Positions 37,562 to 46,351 of a DNA stretch of 64,000 nucleotides are shown one piece after another. The stretch comes from Heterotrichella gracilis. Lineage: Eukaryota > Sar > Xanthophyceae > Tribonematales > Xanthonemataceae. The stretch covers positions 248,001-312,000 of the forward strand of contig JAULBX010026940.1 in the NCBI GenBank assembly GCA_032358255.1, read 5' to 3'. A program made the position numbers and the translations under genes. Numbering within the stretch: position 1 is the first letter of the stretch; every line of letters starts with the position of its first letter. The notes under the pieces are model-generated. The model was not told the origin of the DNA, searched no databases, and saw only the letters and a program-made list of their open reading frames with translations.

Positions 37562-38482
37562 ATGAAAAAGAAATATAACAGCTATTTAATATTGATCTTT
37601 TTTTTTGCTAGCATTAATTGTTTTGCACAAGATCTTATAATTCAAAAAAACGGTAATAGAATTTATTGTAAGATCATTAAAGAAGACAGTCTTATTATTA
37701 CTTACGTGAAACCTGCCCAAAAAGCACAATTTGAGATAAAAAGAAGTGAAGTTGAGAAATATGAGATCTCTACGTTATCTTCATCAAATATAGAAGAGAG
37801 TAAGCAACCTCCAAGCGAAAGTATTCTAATAAATTTGTTTGGCGGTGTTACAAATGCTTTGGGCAAGTTTGGCAGTCAAGACGTTAACGATCTGGCGGCT
37901 GGTTTAGCAGGGCGTGGTTATGTTCTTAATGCCACCGCCGTTATAAAAGTAACGCGTAAATTTGGCTTTCGGGCCTCATACCTTTATCAATCACATCGTT
38001 TTAATCATAACGTAATTCGCGATCAACTTAATGTTGATTTTCCGAATGCAAATTTTGTTTCATCAGGTACCAACTGGGAAATAAAAGGTTTTTTTGTTGG
38101 AATGGAATTTACTTCGCCCCTTAAAATAGAAAATCGTTTATTGGTTAGTTTTAATGTTTCGGCGGGAGTGCCAAAGTGTGTTTTGCCAATGCTTTCAATA
38201 ACGGGTCAACCTTACGGCAGCTCTGTAACCACCACACAATATGAATCAACAACCAGGGCAATTGCTTTTTTTGGCGGGCCAGGCGTAAAATATAAAGTGG
38301 ATAAAAATGTAAGTTTTGGCATTAATGTTAATTTTCTAAGTGCTAAAGCCTCTTTTACAGAGATACTTACAAAATCTTCAAGCGGATACAGCAGTTATAC
38401 AAAGTATGATCAGGATATAACCGCTATAAATATTGAAGCTGGATTGAGTTTTATTTTTTACCATAAAACTCGTAAATATTAG
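37562..38482 (+). CDS. Outer-membrane beta-barrel-like protein of unknown function
   Basis: A signal peptide (KKKYNSYLILIFFFASINCFAQ) is followed by a short conserved segment LIIQKNGNRIYCKIIKED, common at the start of Bacteroidota barrel or surface proteins. Alternating hydrophobic strands then run to an aromatic C-terminus. The sequence looks like a small outer-membrane barrel, but no named family is recognised. It stands alone between a promoter-bearing gap and tRNA-Arg. Confidence 0.6.
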   Translation: MKKKYNSYLILIFFFASINCFAQDLIIQKNGNRIYCKIIKEDSLIITYVKPAQKAQFEIKRSEVEKYEISTLSSSNIEESKQPPSESILINLFGGVTNALGKFGSQDVNDLAAGLAGRGYVLNATAVIKVTRKFGFRASYLYQSHRFNHNVIRDQLNVDFPNANFVSSGTNWEIKGFFVGMEFTSPLKIENRLLVSFNVSAGVPKCVLPMLSITGQPYGSSVTTTQYESTTRAIAFFGGPGVKYKVDKNVSFGINVNFLSAKASFTEILTKSSSGYSSYTKYDQDITAINIEAGLSFIFYHKTRKY

Positions 38483-38499
38483 CTTCTAGTAATTGTTTG

Positions 38500-38573
38500 T
38501 GACCTCGAAGGGAGTCGAACCCATAACCTTCGGTTCCGGAAACCGACACTCTATCCAGTTGAGCTACGAGGCC
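38500..38573 (-). tRNA. tRNA-Arg (anticodon CCG)
   Basis: Read on the minus strand, the molecule begins GGCCTCG and its 3' end CGAGGTC pairs with it (one G-U), with A as discriminator. The anticodon arm is TCGGT-TTCCGGA-ACCGA, giving anticodon CCG (reads CGG, Arg). The T-arm has GGTTCGACTCC. CCA is not encoded. It lies in the gap between a barrel-like gene and porZ. Confidence 0.96.
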
Positions 38574-38679
38574 ATTAGGCCAATTTGGCCAGCAAATATA
38601 ACACCATATTTTATGGTTTTTGATATAATATTGTCGTAATTTTAGCGTTATATATGTGTTTTTAGACCAAAACTCAACA

Positions 38680-41019
38680 ATGACCCGTATTTTATTTATT
38701 ATTTTCTGTTTCGCTTTTTTATTTGTGTTTCCACAAATAGGCCCTCGTTCATGGCAGGACCATTTGAGTTTAAATAATTGCAACACCATTACAAGGTTTA
38801 ATGATAAAATTTACGCTTCCAATTATAATGGTATCGTTAAAATCGATGAGAACGATTTTAGTATCGAACGTCTAAGTAAAATAAACGGATTAAACGATGT
38901 TGGCGTTAGTCTTTTAAGAACGAATCCAAACAACAACAAACTTCTTGTAGTTTACGATAATAGTAATATTGATGTTATTAATTCAAGCGATGAGATCAAA
39001 AATTATTCTGATATCAAATTAAAAATTATTAATGGAAAAAAAATAATAAACGAAGTGACGTTTAAAGATCAGTTTGCTTATTTAGCCTGTGGCTTTGGAA
39101 TTATTGTTTTTGACATGGATAAGCTAGAAGTTAAAGAAACATTTATTATCGGCCCAAATGGTTCCAATCTCGAAGTATATCAAATAGCACTTAACGATTC
39201 GCTTATATTTGCGGCAACGCCAAACGGGTTGTATAGATCAAATTACAAAACAAAGATCCTAAATAATTTTAATAATTGGACGTTAGTGCCTTCATCCATA
39301 ATTCCCGGAGGACCGTCTGGCGGTGTAGTAAATGTTGCCGGGAAAATAGTTACATCATATTCTCCGTGGCGAGCAAATTCAGCAGATGTTCAAAAGGATA
39401 CGCTTTATATTTTATCAAATAATATATGGTCAAAATTATTTAGTAATCCTTATCCAATAACAGTTAAAAAAATAGGCTATTCCAGTGAAAACTATTTTTC
39501 ATTAATTGATCAATTTGGGGTGCTTGTACTTGATGTTAATACGCTGGTGAACACAGGCTATTTTACAGCAGTGAACACTTCACCAAACTATAAGCCTAAA
39601 GATGTGTTTTTTTATGTGTTTAATGGAAATTATTCTTTTTGGATAGCAGACGCTTACAATGGTGCTTTTCAAACCTATGGAAGTAATCCTTATTACACTC
39701 AGAACGTTGTAAAATCTAATGGAACGAATAAAAATCTAATAAGCAATATAGACGTATTGGAGGGTAGGGTGGCTATCTCCCCTTCTTCACCTGACCAAGG
39801 TGGCGGTACAAATTATGTATTAGAAGGAATAAATCTTTATAATGACAATAATTGGAATTATATAGACGTTCGTGATCTTACTAACAATGCAGTGTATGAT
39901 ATTAATTATGTTTATTACGATAGGAAGGATAAGAGCAGATTTTATGCTAGCTCTTGGTTTTCGGGCTTGTTGGAATATAAGGACAATCAATTAACTGCAG
40001 TTTACAACGCGTCAAATTCACCAATGGGCGAGGTTTATCCGGGAGCCGTTCGGTGTAGTGGTTTGTGCATGGATAATGATGGTAACTTATGGTTTGCAAA
40101 TAGTGATGTTAAAAATTTTATTGGCGTTAAAAAGAAAGATGGCACCTTTCAATCATTTTATTTTGACGCAGGAAGATTTACCCGAAAAATATTTGTTGAC
40201 AAGAACAATTATATTTGGGCTTTACACGAAAGACAGGGTGGAATAACAGTATTTAATCATAATAATTTTTCGGCGCCAATTCAAAATGTAAATTATAAGG
40301 TGCTTACAAAAGATGTAGGAACCGGAAATTTAGAATCCAATTCTGTATACTCAATTGCTGAAGATAAAGACGGAAAAATATGGATAGGAACAGATGCGGG
40401 AATAAGAGTTTTCTATAATCCAACAAATATTTTTAATGGCGGTAATTATGATGGGCAACCAATAAAAATTGTTCAGGACGGCAACGTGGAATTGTTGTTG
40501 GAGAAGGAAGTTGTTACAGCCATCGTTGTGGATGGAGCAAATAATAAATGGGTTGGCACACGTGACGGTGGTTTGTATTGCTTTAGTCCGGATGGTTTAA
40601 CACAGATCTACCACTTCACAAAAGAAAATAGCCCATTGTATTCAAATACAATCATTGATATTAACTATGAAAAAGTTACAGGCGATATATATATCGGCAC
40701 AGAACTTGGCTTACAATCTTTTAGAAGCGTTATTATAGAAGGCGATGATAAGTACAATAACGTATATGCGTATCCAAATCCAGTAAGGTCAAATTATTCC
40801 GGAACCGTTTTTGTTAGAGGCTTAATTGATAATTCTGTTGTAAAAATTGTTGACCAAAACGGTAACCTGGTTTGGGAAACGAAGTCGCAAGGTGGGCAAA
40901 TAGAATGGCCCGTAAAAACCCTTTCTGGTAATCGCGTTGCTTCAGGTGTTTATATTGTTTATGCCGCTACTACAACAGGCGATCAGAAGGCAGTTTCAAA
41001 AATACTTGTTATAAATTAA
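38680..41019 (+). CDS. porZ: T9SS protein PorZ (beta-propeller)
   Basis: The 779-residue protein fits PorZ, a surface component of the type IX secretion attachment complex. A signal segment (RILFIIFCFAFLFVFPQ) leads into the PorZ-typical opening IGPRSWQDHLSLNNC and the line ERLSKINGLNDVGVSLL. Propeller-type repeats follow, for example IWIGTDAGIRVFYNP and KWVGTRDGGLYCFSPDG. A T9SS C-terminal domain ends the protein (YAYPNPVRSNYSGTVFV, then SGVYIVYAATTTGDQKAVSKILV). The start is ATG 38680. recO follows with a 1-base overlap, an arrangement I recall from other Bacteroidota. Confidence 0.88.
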   Translation: MTRILFIIFCFAFLFVFPQIGPRSWQDHLSLNNCNTITRFNDKIYASNYNGIVKIDENDFSIERLSKINGLNDVGVSLLRTNPNNNKLLVVYDNSNIDVINSSDEIKNYSDIKLKIINGKKIINEVTFKDQFAYLACGFGIIVFDMDKLEVKETFIIGPNGSNLEVYQIALNDSLIFAATPNGLYRSNYKTKILNNFNNWTLVPSSIIPGGPSGGVVNVAGKIVTSYSPWRANSADVQKDTLYILSNNIWSKLFSNPYPITVKKIGYSSENYFSLIDQFGVLVLDVNTLVNTGYFTAVNTSPNYKPKDVFFYVFNGNYSFWIADAYNGAFQTYGSNPYYTQNVVKSNGTNKNLISNIDVLEGRVAISPSSPDQGGGTNYVLEGINLYNDNNWNYIDVRDLTNNAVYDINYVYYDRKDKSRFYASSWFSGLLEYKDNQLTAVYNASNSPMGEVYPGAVRCSGLCMDNDGNLWFANSDVKNFIGVKKKDGTFQSFYFDAGRFTRKIFVDKNNYIWALHERQGGITVFNHNNFSAPIQNVNYKVLTKDVGTGNLESNSVYSIAEDKDGKIWIGTDAGIRVFYNPTNIFNGGNYDGQPIKIVQDGNVELLLEKEVVTAIVVDGANNKWVGTRDGGLYCFSPDGLTQIYHFTKENSPLYSNTIIDINYEKVTGDIYIGTELGLQSFRSVIIEGDDKYNNVYAYPNPVRSNYSGTVFVRGLIDNSVVKIVDQNGNLVWETKSQGGQIEWPVKTLSGNRVASGVYIVYAATTTGDQKAVSKILVIN

Positions 41020-41726
41020 TGCGCGTTTCAGATAAAGCTATCGTTTTACAAGCAATTAAACACGGCGATAAAAAATTTATCGTAAAAATTTATACTCACA
41101 ACAACGGCCTTGTAACTGCCGCAGTAGTATTAAATAAGAATATAAGATCAAGCAATATCTTTCCTTTAAGTTTAATTAATGTTGAACTTATTTTAAAACA
41201 AAATAAAGACGTTCATCAGGTTACAGAGATTTCGAGCTACTATATTTTATCTAATATTTCGAATTCGTTATCAAAATTAAGCATCGCTCAATTCTTAAAT
41301 GAGATCTTAATTAAAGCCATTAAAGAAAGTGCTACCAACAAACACTTATATGAGTTTATTGAATCGTGTTTAACTTATTTGAACGATACAGAAACCGAAT
41401 TCATCAATTTACACTTGTATTTTTTAACGGAGCTTACAAAATATTTTGGCGTTGAGCCCCAAAATAATTACTCAACACAAACACCTTATTTTGATTGCCG
41501 TGATGGACAATTTTCATCTATGGCCCTTGCTTTTCCATTGGGACTTAACAAAGAAGACTCATTGTTATTTTCCGAGTTTTTAAAAATAAACGCTTTAAAA
41601 TCTAAGATCTCTAACGAACAGCGACAAGTAATTTTAGAAGTGCTGTTGGCTTATTATCGTTTACACTTTCCGGGCTTTAATACAATTAAAAGTTTAGAAG
41701 TTTTAAAAGAAGTTAGTTCGGCTTAA
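41019..41726 (+). CDS. recO: DNA repair protein RecO
   Basis: RecO helps RecR load RecA in recombinational gap repair. The N-terminal OB-fold start, DKAIVLQAIKHGDKKFIVKIYTHNNGLVTAAV, is typical of the Bacteroidota family. The C-terminal helical part ends with YYRLHFPGFNTIKSLEVLKEV, matching RecO. The 235-residue length is normal. The start codon overlaps the porZ stop by one base and the stop overlaps the convergent RemB-like gene by four. Confidence 0.92.
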   Translation: MRVSDKAIVLQAIKHGDKKFIVKIYTHNNGLVTAAVVLNKNIRSSNIFPLSLINVELILKQNKDVHQVTEISSYYILSNISNSLSKLSIAQFLNEILIKAIKESATNKHLYEFIESCLTYLNDTETEFINLHLYFLTELTKYFGVEPQNNYSTQTPYFDCRDGQFSSMALAFPLGLNKEDSLLFSEFLKINALKSKISNEQRQVILEVLLAYYRLHFPGFNTIKSLEVLKEVSSA

Positions 41727-43324
41727 AGATCGCGGTACCTGTTCCAGAAACTTGTCTTAAATCCAAAATAAATAAATGGGTTTTGTAAAATATATCCCAT
41801 GGCGTTTGTTTCTGACCGTTGTATATAACCAAGCTCTATACGCATATTCATATTTGGAACCAGGTAATACGTAAATTTTAAATTGCTTTGTAAAACGTTG
41901 GTCTTAATTCCTTGCGTGGTTTTGTGTCCGTATTCATACGGCCGCGTTGTATAACTTAAAAAAATATTCTGCCCTAAATTCGATTTTGTATTAGCAGAAT
42001 CTTTTCCAACAATGGCATACATGCCTTGCCAGTTAAACTCCCAATTGTTTTTTCGATATGATAAAAAGCCCAAATACTCTTTAAAATTAGCACCAAATGG
42101 ATGCGCGAGAGCCATGCCATAATGCGCGTAATTTTGTTCTACTAAACCGTGCGTATAAGTGTAAGGCCTCACTTGGTTATACTCGGCTTGCAAACTCAGG
42201 CCTTTTACATTAAACGCATTAATATATTTAGCGCCCAATTGCCAGGCCTGTTTATTTGCCCACCAACCTTTACGTGCCCTTATTTCTTTTAGGAAAAATT
42301 CGTCAAGTCCTAGTTGTCCGTATAATTTTAACCGATTAAATAATTTGTAATTTACATTTAACCCGATAAATGCATTGTCAGGCGAGCCAACAGAATATTC
42401 TTGCGGCCTAAAAAATATTATTGGGTTTAAATAATTTACTTCGAAGCTACGGACCTGATTGGAGTCTGTTCCTCTAAAAACAATATTTTCAAACATCCCA
42501 ATATTTAATTCTTTGGTAATGTTGTAACTTAGATAATGAAAAGCGGCAAATTTGTTGGTGAATTGTTTTTGAAAACCATTTGCATTTGTAACGTCGTACA
42601 TCCAAGCGTACCAAACGTTGTATTGTAATCGCCATATGTTTGTATTGATCCTGAAAAAAGGATAAGCGGGAGCGTTATCGCTTAACAAAAGACTGCGGTA
42701 GCCATCGCCAATAAAATGTTTATCGCGGCCTAACTGAAAATTAAATATTTTATTATTATTTGGTGAATACGAAATATACCCGGTATAATCCATAAACGAA
42801 TAACCGGTTTTATTGTTTCCATAAGCCTGACCATATGTTGGCAGTATTTTTTGTCCGGATAAAACAGTATCCATATAAAATGGCAACATAGTTTTTCCAC
42901 CAATGATGGTTCCCGCAAAAGTAAAATCGTTATTAATATTTATTTTTAAATGAGTGCCTCCAACAACATCTGTTAAAGCTTTTTTAGCTAAACCATCATA
43001 ACCAATTTCTGCATCAACGATGGGGTGGAATTGAATGTTATACCAGATCCTTTTTTCAGGTTTTTCATTCAACATTTTACTTAAGAAGAAATTTTTAAAA
43101 GCATAAAATTTAAACGGCACTGCAGAATCGGTTGCATTATTAAACGTGCTGCTTAAGTAAGGTTTGAATGAAGAGTGAAAAATTAAATTTGGTTTTGAGA
43201 TATTCCAGTAATCAAATGCGGGATCAATATTACCCGAAATAAAAGCGTTGCGAGCCATTTGGTCGTATTGACCAAAGGCAAAGAGAGAACAAATTATGAA
43301 TAACGCTACAAAGGCTTTTTTCAT
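41723..43324 (-). CDS. RemB/Wzi-like outer-membrane beta-barrel protein
   Basis: The 533-residue protein has a signal peptide (KKAFVALFIICSLFAFGQ) and then a long sequence of alternating strands ending in WNRYRDL. The block LGRDKHFIGDGYRSLLLSDNAPAYPFFRI is the hallmark seen in Wzi-like capsule-assembly barrels and in the flavobacterial gliding-motility protein RemB. I cannot separate these by eye. The start is ATG 43324, the second of two near ATGs. It is preceded by the mdh terminator, so it forms its own unit. Confidence 0.6.
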   Translation of the reverse strand: MKKAFVALFIICSLFAFGQYDQMARNAFISGNIDPAFDYWNISKPNLIFHSSFKPYLSSTFNNATDSAVPFKFYAFKNFFLSKMLNEKPEKRIWYNIQFHPIVDAEIGYDGLAKKALTDVVGGTHLKININNDFTFAGTIIGGKTMLPFYMDTVLSGQKILPTYGQAYGNNKTGYSFMDYTGYISYSPNNNKIFNFQLGRDKHFIGDGYRSLLLSDNAPAYPFFRINTNIWRLQYNVWYAWMYDVTNANGFQKQFTNKFAAFHYLSYNITKELNIGMFENIVFRGTDSNQVRSFEVNYLNPIIFFRPQEYSVGSPDNAFIGLNVNYKLFNRLKLYGQLGLDEFFLKEIRARKGWWANKQAWQLGAKYINAFNVKGLSLQAEYNQVRPYTYTHGLVEQNYAHYGMALAHPFGANFKEYLGFLSYRKNNWEFNWQGMYAIVGKDSANTKSNLGQNIFLSYTTRPYEYGHKTTQGIKTNVLQSNLKFTYYLVPNMNMRIELGYIQRSETNAMGYILQNPFIYFGFKTSFWNRYRDL

Positions 43325-43370
43325 TATCATGTAAAAATAAGCAAAAACAATGCGTGAATTGTTTTAAAAT

Positions 43371-43406
43371 AAAAAAACCGTTTCATTTGTTTGAAACGGT
43401 TTTTTG
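43371..43406 (-). terminator. Rho-independent terminator after mdh
   Basis: CCGTTTCA (43378-43385) pairs with TGAAACGG (43392-43399). It is flanked by A7 on the left and T6 on the right, giving a T-run on either strand. It follows the mdh stop on the minus strand. Confidence 0.88.
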
Positions 43407-43424
43407 AAAGAAGTTAAAATTCTA

Positions 43425-44363
43425 TTAAGCAGTTTTCATATCTGCTAAAACCTGGTTCATAGCTCTAACAGCATCAGCACTTTTGTTGAAAGCAGCTTGC
43501 TCTTCTGCGTTTAATTTGTAGTCAACAATTTTTTCCCAACCATTCTTGCCAATAATAACAGGAACACCTAAACAAATATCTTTTTGTCCGTATTCGCCAT
43601 CTAAAGCAACACAGCAAGGGAATAATTTTTTCTGATCATTGATGATACTGTTCACTAATTGAGCAACAGCAGCTCCCGGAGCATACCATGCGCTGGTGCC
43701 AAGCATACCTGTTAAAGTAGCACCGCCAACCATTGTATCTGCCGATACTTTTTTCAAGGCCTCTGCATCTAAAAATTGAGAAACCGGAACACCTGTGTAA
43801 GATGCTAAACGTGTTAAAGGGATCATCGTTGTGTCACCATGGCCGCCAATAACTACACCACTAATATCACTTGCAGGTGCATTTAAAGCTTGAGATAAAT
43901 AACATTTAAAACGTGCGCTGTCTAAGATGCCACCCATTCCAATAATTCTGTTTTTAGGTAATTTACTTTCTTTTAAGGCTAAGTAAGTCATAGTATCCAT
44001 TGGATTACTTACAACGATAATAATTGCTTCAGGCGAATGTTTTAATACATTTTCAGTTACCGTTTTTACAATTCCTGCATTGATACCTATTAATTCTTCG
44101 CGGGTCATACCCGGCTTACGAGGAATACCACTTGTTATAACTACAACTTTAGAGTTTGCTGTTTTTGCATAGTCGTTAGTGCTGCCACTAATACGTGTAT
44201 TAAAGCCATTTAACGTTGCCGTTTGCATTAAGTCTAATGCTTTTCCTTCAGCAAAATTTTCTTTAATATCTAAAATAACTACTTCGCTTGCAATGCGATT
44301 AAGCGCGATGTATTCTGCACATGTTGCTCCAACATTTCCTGCACCAATAACGGATACTTTCAT
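43425..44363 (-). CDS. mdh: Malate dehydrogenase
   Basis: This TCA-cycle enzyme interconverts malate and oxaloacetate using NAD+. The NAD+ motif VIGAGNVGATCAEYIA is at residues 5-20. Substrate-binding arginines lie in SGIPRKPGMTREELIG (R82, R88), the Arg that marks MDH over LDH. The catalytic His175 is in VIGGHGDTTMIP. At 312 residues it is of the LDH-like MDH type. It has its own terminator and stands as a single gene. Confidence 0.96.
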   Translation of the reverse strand: MKVSVIGAGNVGATCAEYIALNRIASEVVILDIKENFAEGKALDLMQTATLNGFNTRISGSTNDYAKTANSKVVVITSGIPRKPGMTREELIGINAGIVKTVTENVLKHSPEAIIIVVSNPMDTMTYLALKESKLPKNRIIGMGGILDSARFKCYLSQALNAPASDISGVVIGGHGDTTMIPLTRLASYTGVPVSQFLDAEALKKVSADTMVGGATLTGMLGTSAWYAPGAAVAQLVNSIINDQKKLFPCCVALDGEYGQKDICLGVPVIIGKNGWEKIVDYKLNAEEQAAFNKSADAVRAMNQVLADMKTA

Positions 44364-44456
44364 AAGATTGATTTTTAAAATTCAAGGTAAATTTAAAAGA
44401 TTTATGCAGACTATGCTAATCTTTTGATAATTTTTATTTATTAAAACAAGATCGAT

Positions 44457-45875
44457 TTAGGCTTCAATTTTTGAAGCGAGATTTAGCAATTTAGCCTCTT
44501 CAAAATAATTGGCCATTAATTGTAAACCAATTGGTAATCCATTGCTGTGTTTGCCGCAAGGTACTGATATAGCAGGCACGCCGGCAATATTTGCCTGAAC
44601 TGTAAAAATGTCTTCGAGGTACATCTTAATAGGATCGGCGCTATTTTTACCAAACTCAAAAGCCGTACCAGGCGTTGAAGGCGTTAAAATAAGATCGTAT
44701 TTATTAAAGATCTCTTTGGTTTTTTCTTGAATGATACGACGCACTTTTTGCCCTTTGCTATAATACGCATCATAATAACCTGCGCTTAAAACAAATGTGC
44801 CAAGCATAATACGGCGTTTTACTTCTTTGCCAAAACCTTCGCTGCGCGATTTTTTATAAGTGCTTTCAAGATCAGTTGCATTCTTACTTCTAAAGCCATA
44901 ATGTATTCCGTCAAACCGCGAAAGGTTAGAAGAGGCTTCGGCAGTTGTTAGAACATAATAAGTTGGCACCAAAAATTCCAGGTAGGGAAAACTTACAGCT
45001 TCAACTGTATGTCCTTTGCTTTTTAACCATTCAATTTGTTTTAAAACAGCTTGTTTTACTTCAGGATCAATACCTTCCGCCTCAACACATTCTTTTAAAT
45101 AAGCAATTTTATATTTTTTATCAGTAAGTAATTCTTTACTGTAAGAATCAACTTTTTTTGATGACGAAGTATTATCATTCTTATCGAGACCACTAATTAT
45201 TTCCATAATAATGGCGGTATCATCTACTGTTTTTGTTATCGGTCCAATCTGATCGAAGGAAGAAGCGTATGCAATTAATCCATAGCGCGAAACCCTTCCG
45301 TATGTTGGTTTAAAACCTACGGTGCCTGTAAATGAAGCTGGCTGGCGGATTGAACCTCCTGTGTCTGAGCCCAAAGTAACATGGCATAGATCTGCTGCCA
45401 CCGCAACGGCAGATCCACCTGATGATCCGCCAGGAACACACTTTTCGTTCAATGGATTTAATACATTTCCAAAAGCAGAATTTTCGTTACTGCTTCCCAT
45501 TGCAAATTCATCACAATTGGTGCGTCCGATAATAATAGCATCTTCTGCCAACAGTTTTTCTACAACAGTAGCAGAATAAAGCGATTCAAATCCTTCTAAT
45601 ATTTTTGATGAGGCCGAAACCTTGTGGCCTTTATAACAGATATTGTCTTTTAGTCCAATAATAACACCGGCAAGTCTTCCGGCGGTTCCGTATTTTATTT
45701 TTTCATCTGTTCTTTTCGCCGCTTCTTTTGCAGAAGCTTCAAACACTTCTAAAAAAGCATTTAAATGTTTTTTTTCGGAAATGGCTGAAAGTGCTTGCTC
45801 TACAAGTGACAAGCAAGTAATTTTACCGGCCTTTAGATCCGATTGTAAAGTAGTTATATTGGAAAATGAATACAC
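44457..45875 (-). CDS. gatA: Aspartyl/glutamyl-tRNA amidotransferase subunit A
   Basis: GatA is the amidase of the GatCAB complex that converts Glu-tRNA(Gln) or Asp-tRNA(Asn) to the amide form. The catalytic triad of the amidase family is visible: Lys76 (GLKDNICYKG), cis-Ser151 (PGGSSGGSAVAVA) and nucleophile Ser175 (SDTGGSIRQPAS). The 472-residue length is normal. No gatB or gatC adjoins it; Bacteroidota often keep them apart. tatA lies upstream, separated by a terminator. Confidence 0.95.
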   Translation of the reverse strand: MYSFSNITTLQSDLKAGKITCLSLVEQALSAISEKKHLNAFLEVFEASAKEAAKRTDEKIKYGTAGRLAGVIIGLKDNICYKGHKVSASSKILEGFESLYSATVVEKLLAEDAIIIGRTNCDEFAMGSSNENSAFGNVLNPLNEKCVPGGSSGGSAVAVAADLCHVTLGSDTGGSIRQPASFTGTVGFKPTYGRVSRYGLIAYASSFDQIGPITKTVDDTAIIMEIISGLDKNDNTSSSKKVDSYSKELLTDKKYKIAYLKECVEAEGIDPEVKQAVLKQIEWLKSKGHTVEAVSFPYLEFLVPTYYVLTTAEASSNLSRFDGIHYGFRSKNATDLESTYKKSRSEGFGKEVKRRIMLGTFVLSAGYYDAYYSKGQKVRRIIQEKTKEIFNKYDLILTPSTPGTAFEFGKNSADPIKMYLEDIFTVQANIAGVPAISVPCGKHSNGLPIGLQLMANYFEEAKLLNLASKIEA

Positions 45876-45895
45876 GTGATCTGGTTTTTAAAAAC

Positions 45896-45930
45896 AACAA
45901 AAGCGTTACTCATGTTTGAATAACGCTTTA
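45896..45930 (-). terminator. Terminator after tatA
   Basis: AAAGCGTTA (45900-45908) pairs with TAACGCTTT (45921-45929). Read on the minus strand, the stem is followed by a T-rich run (TTTTGTTGTTTTT). It lies between tatA and gatA. Confidence 0.85.
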
Positions 45931-45948
45931 AAGTTATAAATAATAAAA

Positions 45949-46143
45949 TTATTTTTTCTCTATTTCAGAATTATCAGTTGTGCCTTTGCTGGCATCTTTA
46001 AAATCTTTTATACCTCTTCCAAGGCCTTTCATTAATTCCGGAATTTTTTTGCCGCCGAACATTAATAAAACAATTACTAAAATGATAATGATCTCTGGTG
46101 CACCTAAGCCGCCTAAAATACCTAAAATGAATGTTGGTGTCAT
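45949..46143 (-). CDS. tatA: Sec-independent translocase TatA/E subunit
   Basis: The 64-residue protein has the TatA pattern: a single N-terminal transmembrane helix ([14 protein letters not shown]), the conserved FG hinge, then an amphipathic helix ([20 protein letters not shown]) and a polar tail. It forms the pore of the twin-arginine pathway. No tatC is adjacent. It ends at a rho-independent terminator. Confidence 0.9.
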   Translation of the reverse strand: MTPTFILGILGGLGAPEIIIILVIVLLMFGGKKIPELMKGLGRGIKDFKDASKGTTDNSEIEKK

Positions 46144-46227
46144 GTTTTAAATTATTGACCACAAAGGTATTAAATATTGCCTTAAAAGCAAAAATAAACA
46201 GTTAATTAGCCTCAAACAGCCTTAAAA

Positions 46228-46242
46228 CCTAAATATTTTAGG
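46228..46242. promoter_or_regulatory. Palindrome upstream of the large T9SS cargo gene
   Basis: CCTAAA-TAT-TTTAGG has perfect 6-base arms, about 110 bases upstream of the ATG at 46352, and could be an operator. No regulator is known for it. Confidence 0.25.
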
Positions 46243-46351
46243 ACAATTTTCTTTAAAAGGCCACATTAGCCTGTAAAAGGCAATCATTTTATTACTTAAA
46301 TAGCTTAATTTTATTTTCTCAATAATTTTCAAGAACAAGAAAACATTACAC

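Noticed and set aside
38451-38789. 112-residue open frame across the tRNA-Arg on the minus strand
   Set aside because: It runs through the tRNA gene and gives the familiar artefact VAQLDRVSVSGTEGYGFDSLRGH, a common false protein made from tRNA sequence.
46176-46284. ATTGCCTT/AAGGCAAT inverted repeat upstream of the T9SS cargo gene
   Set aside because: Eight-base arms about 100 bases apart in AT-rich DNA can arise by chance, and no element lies between them.
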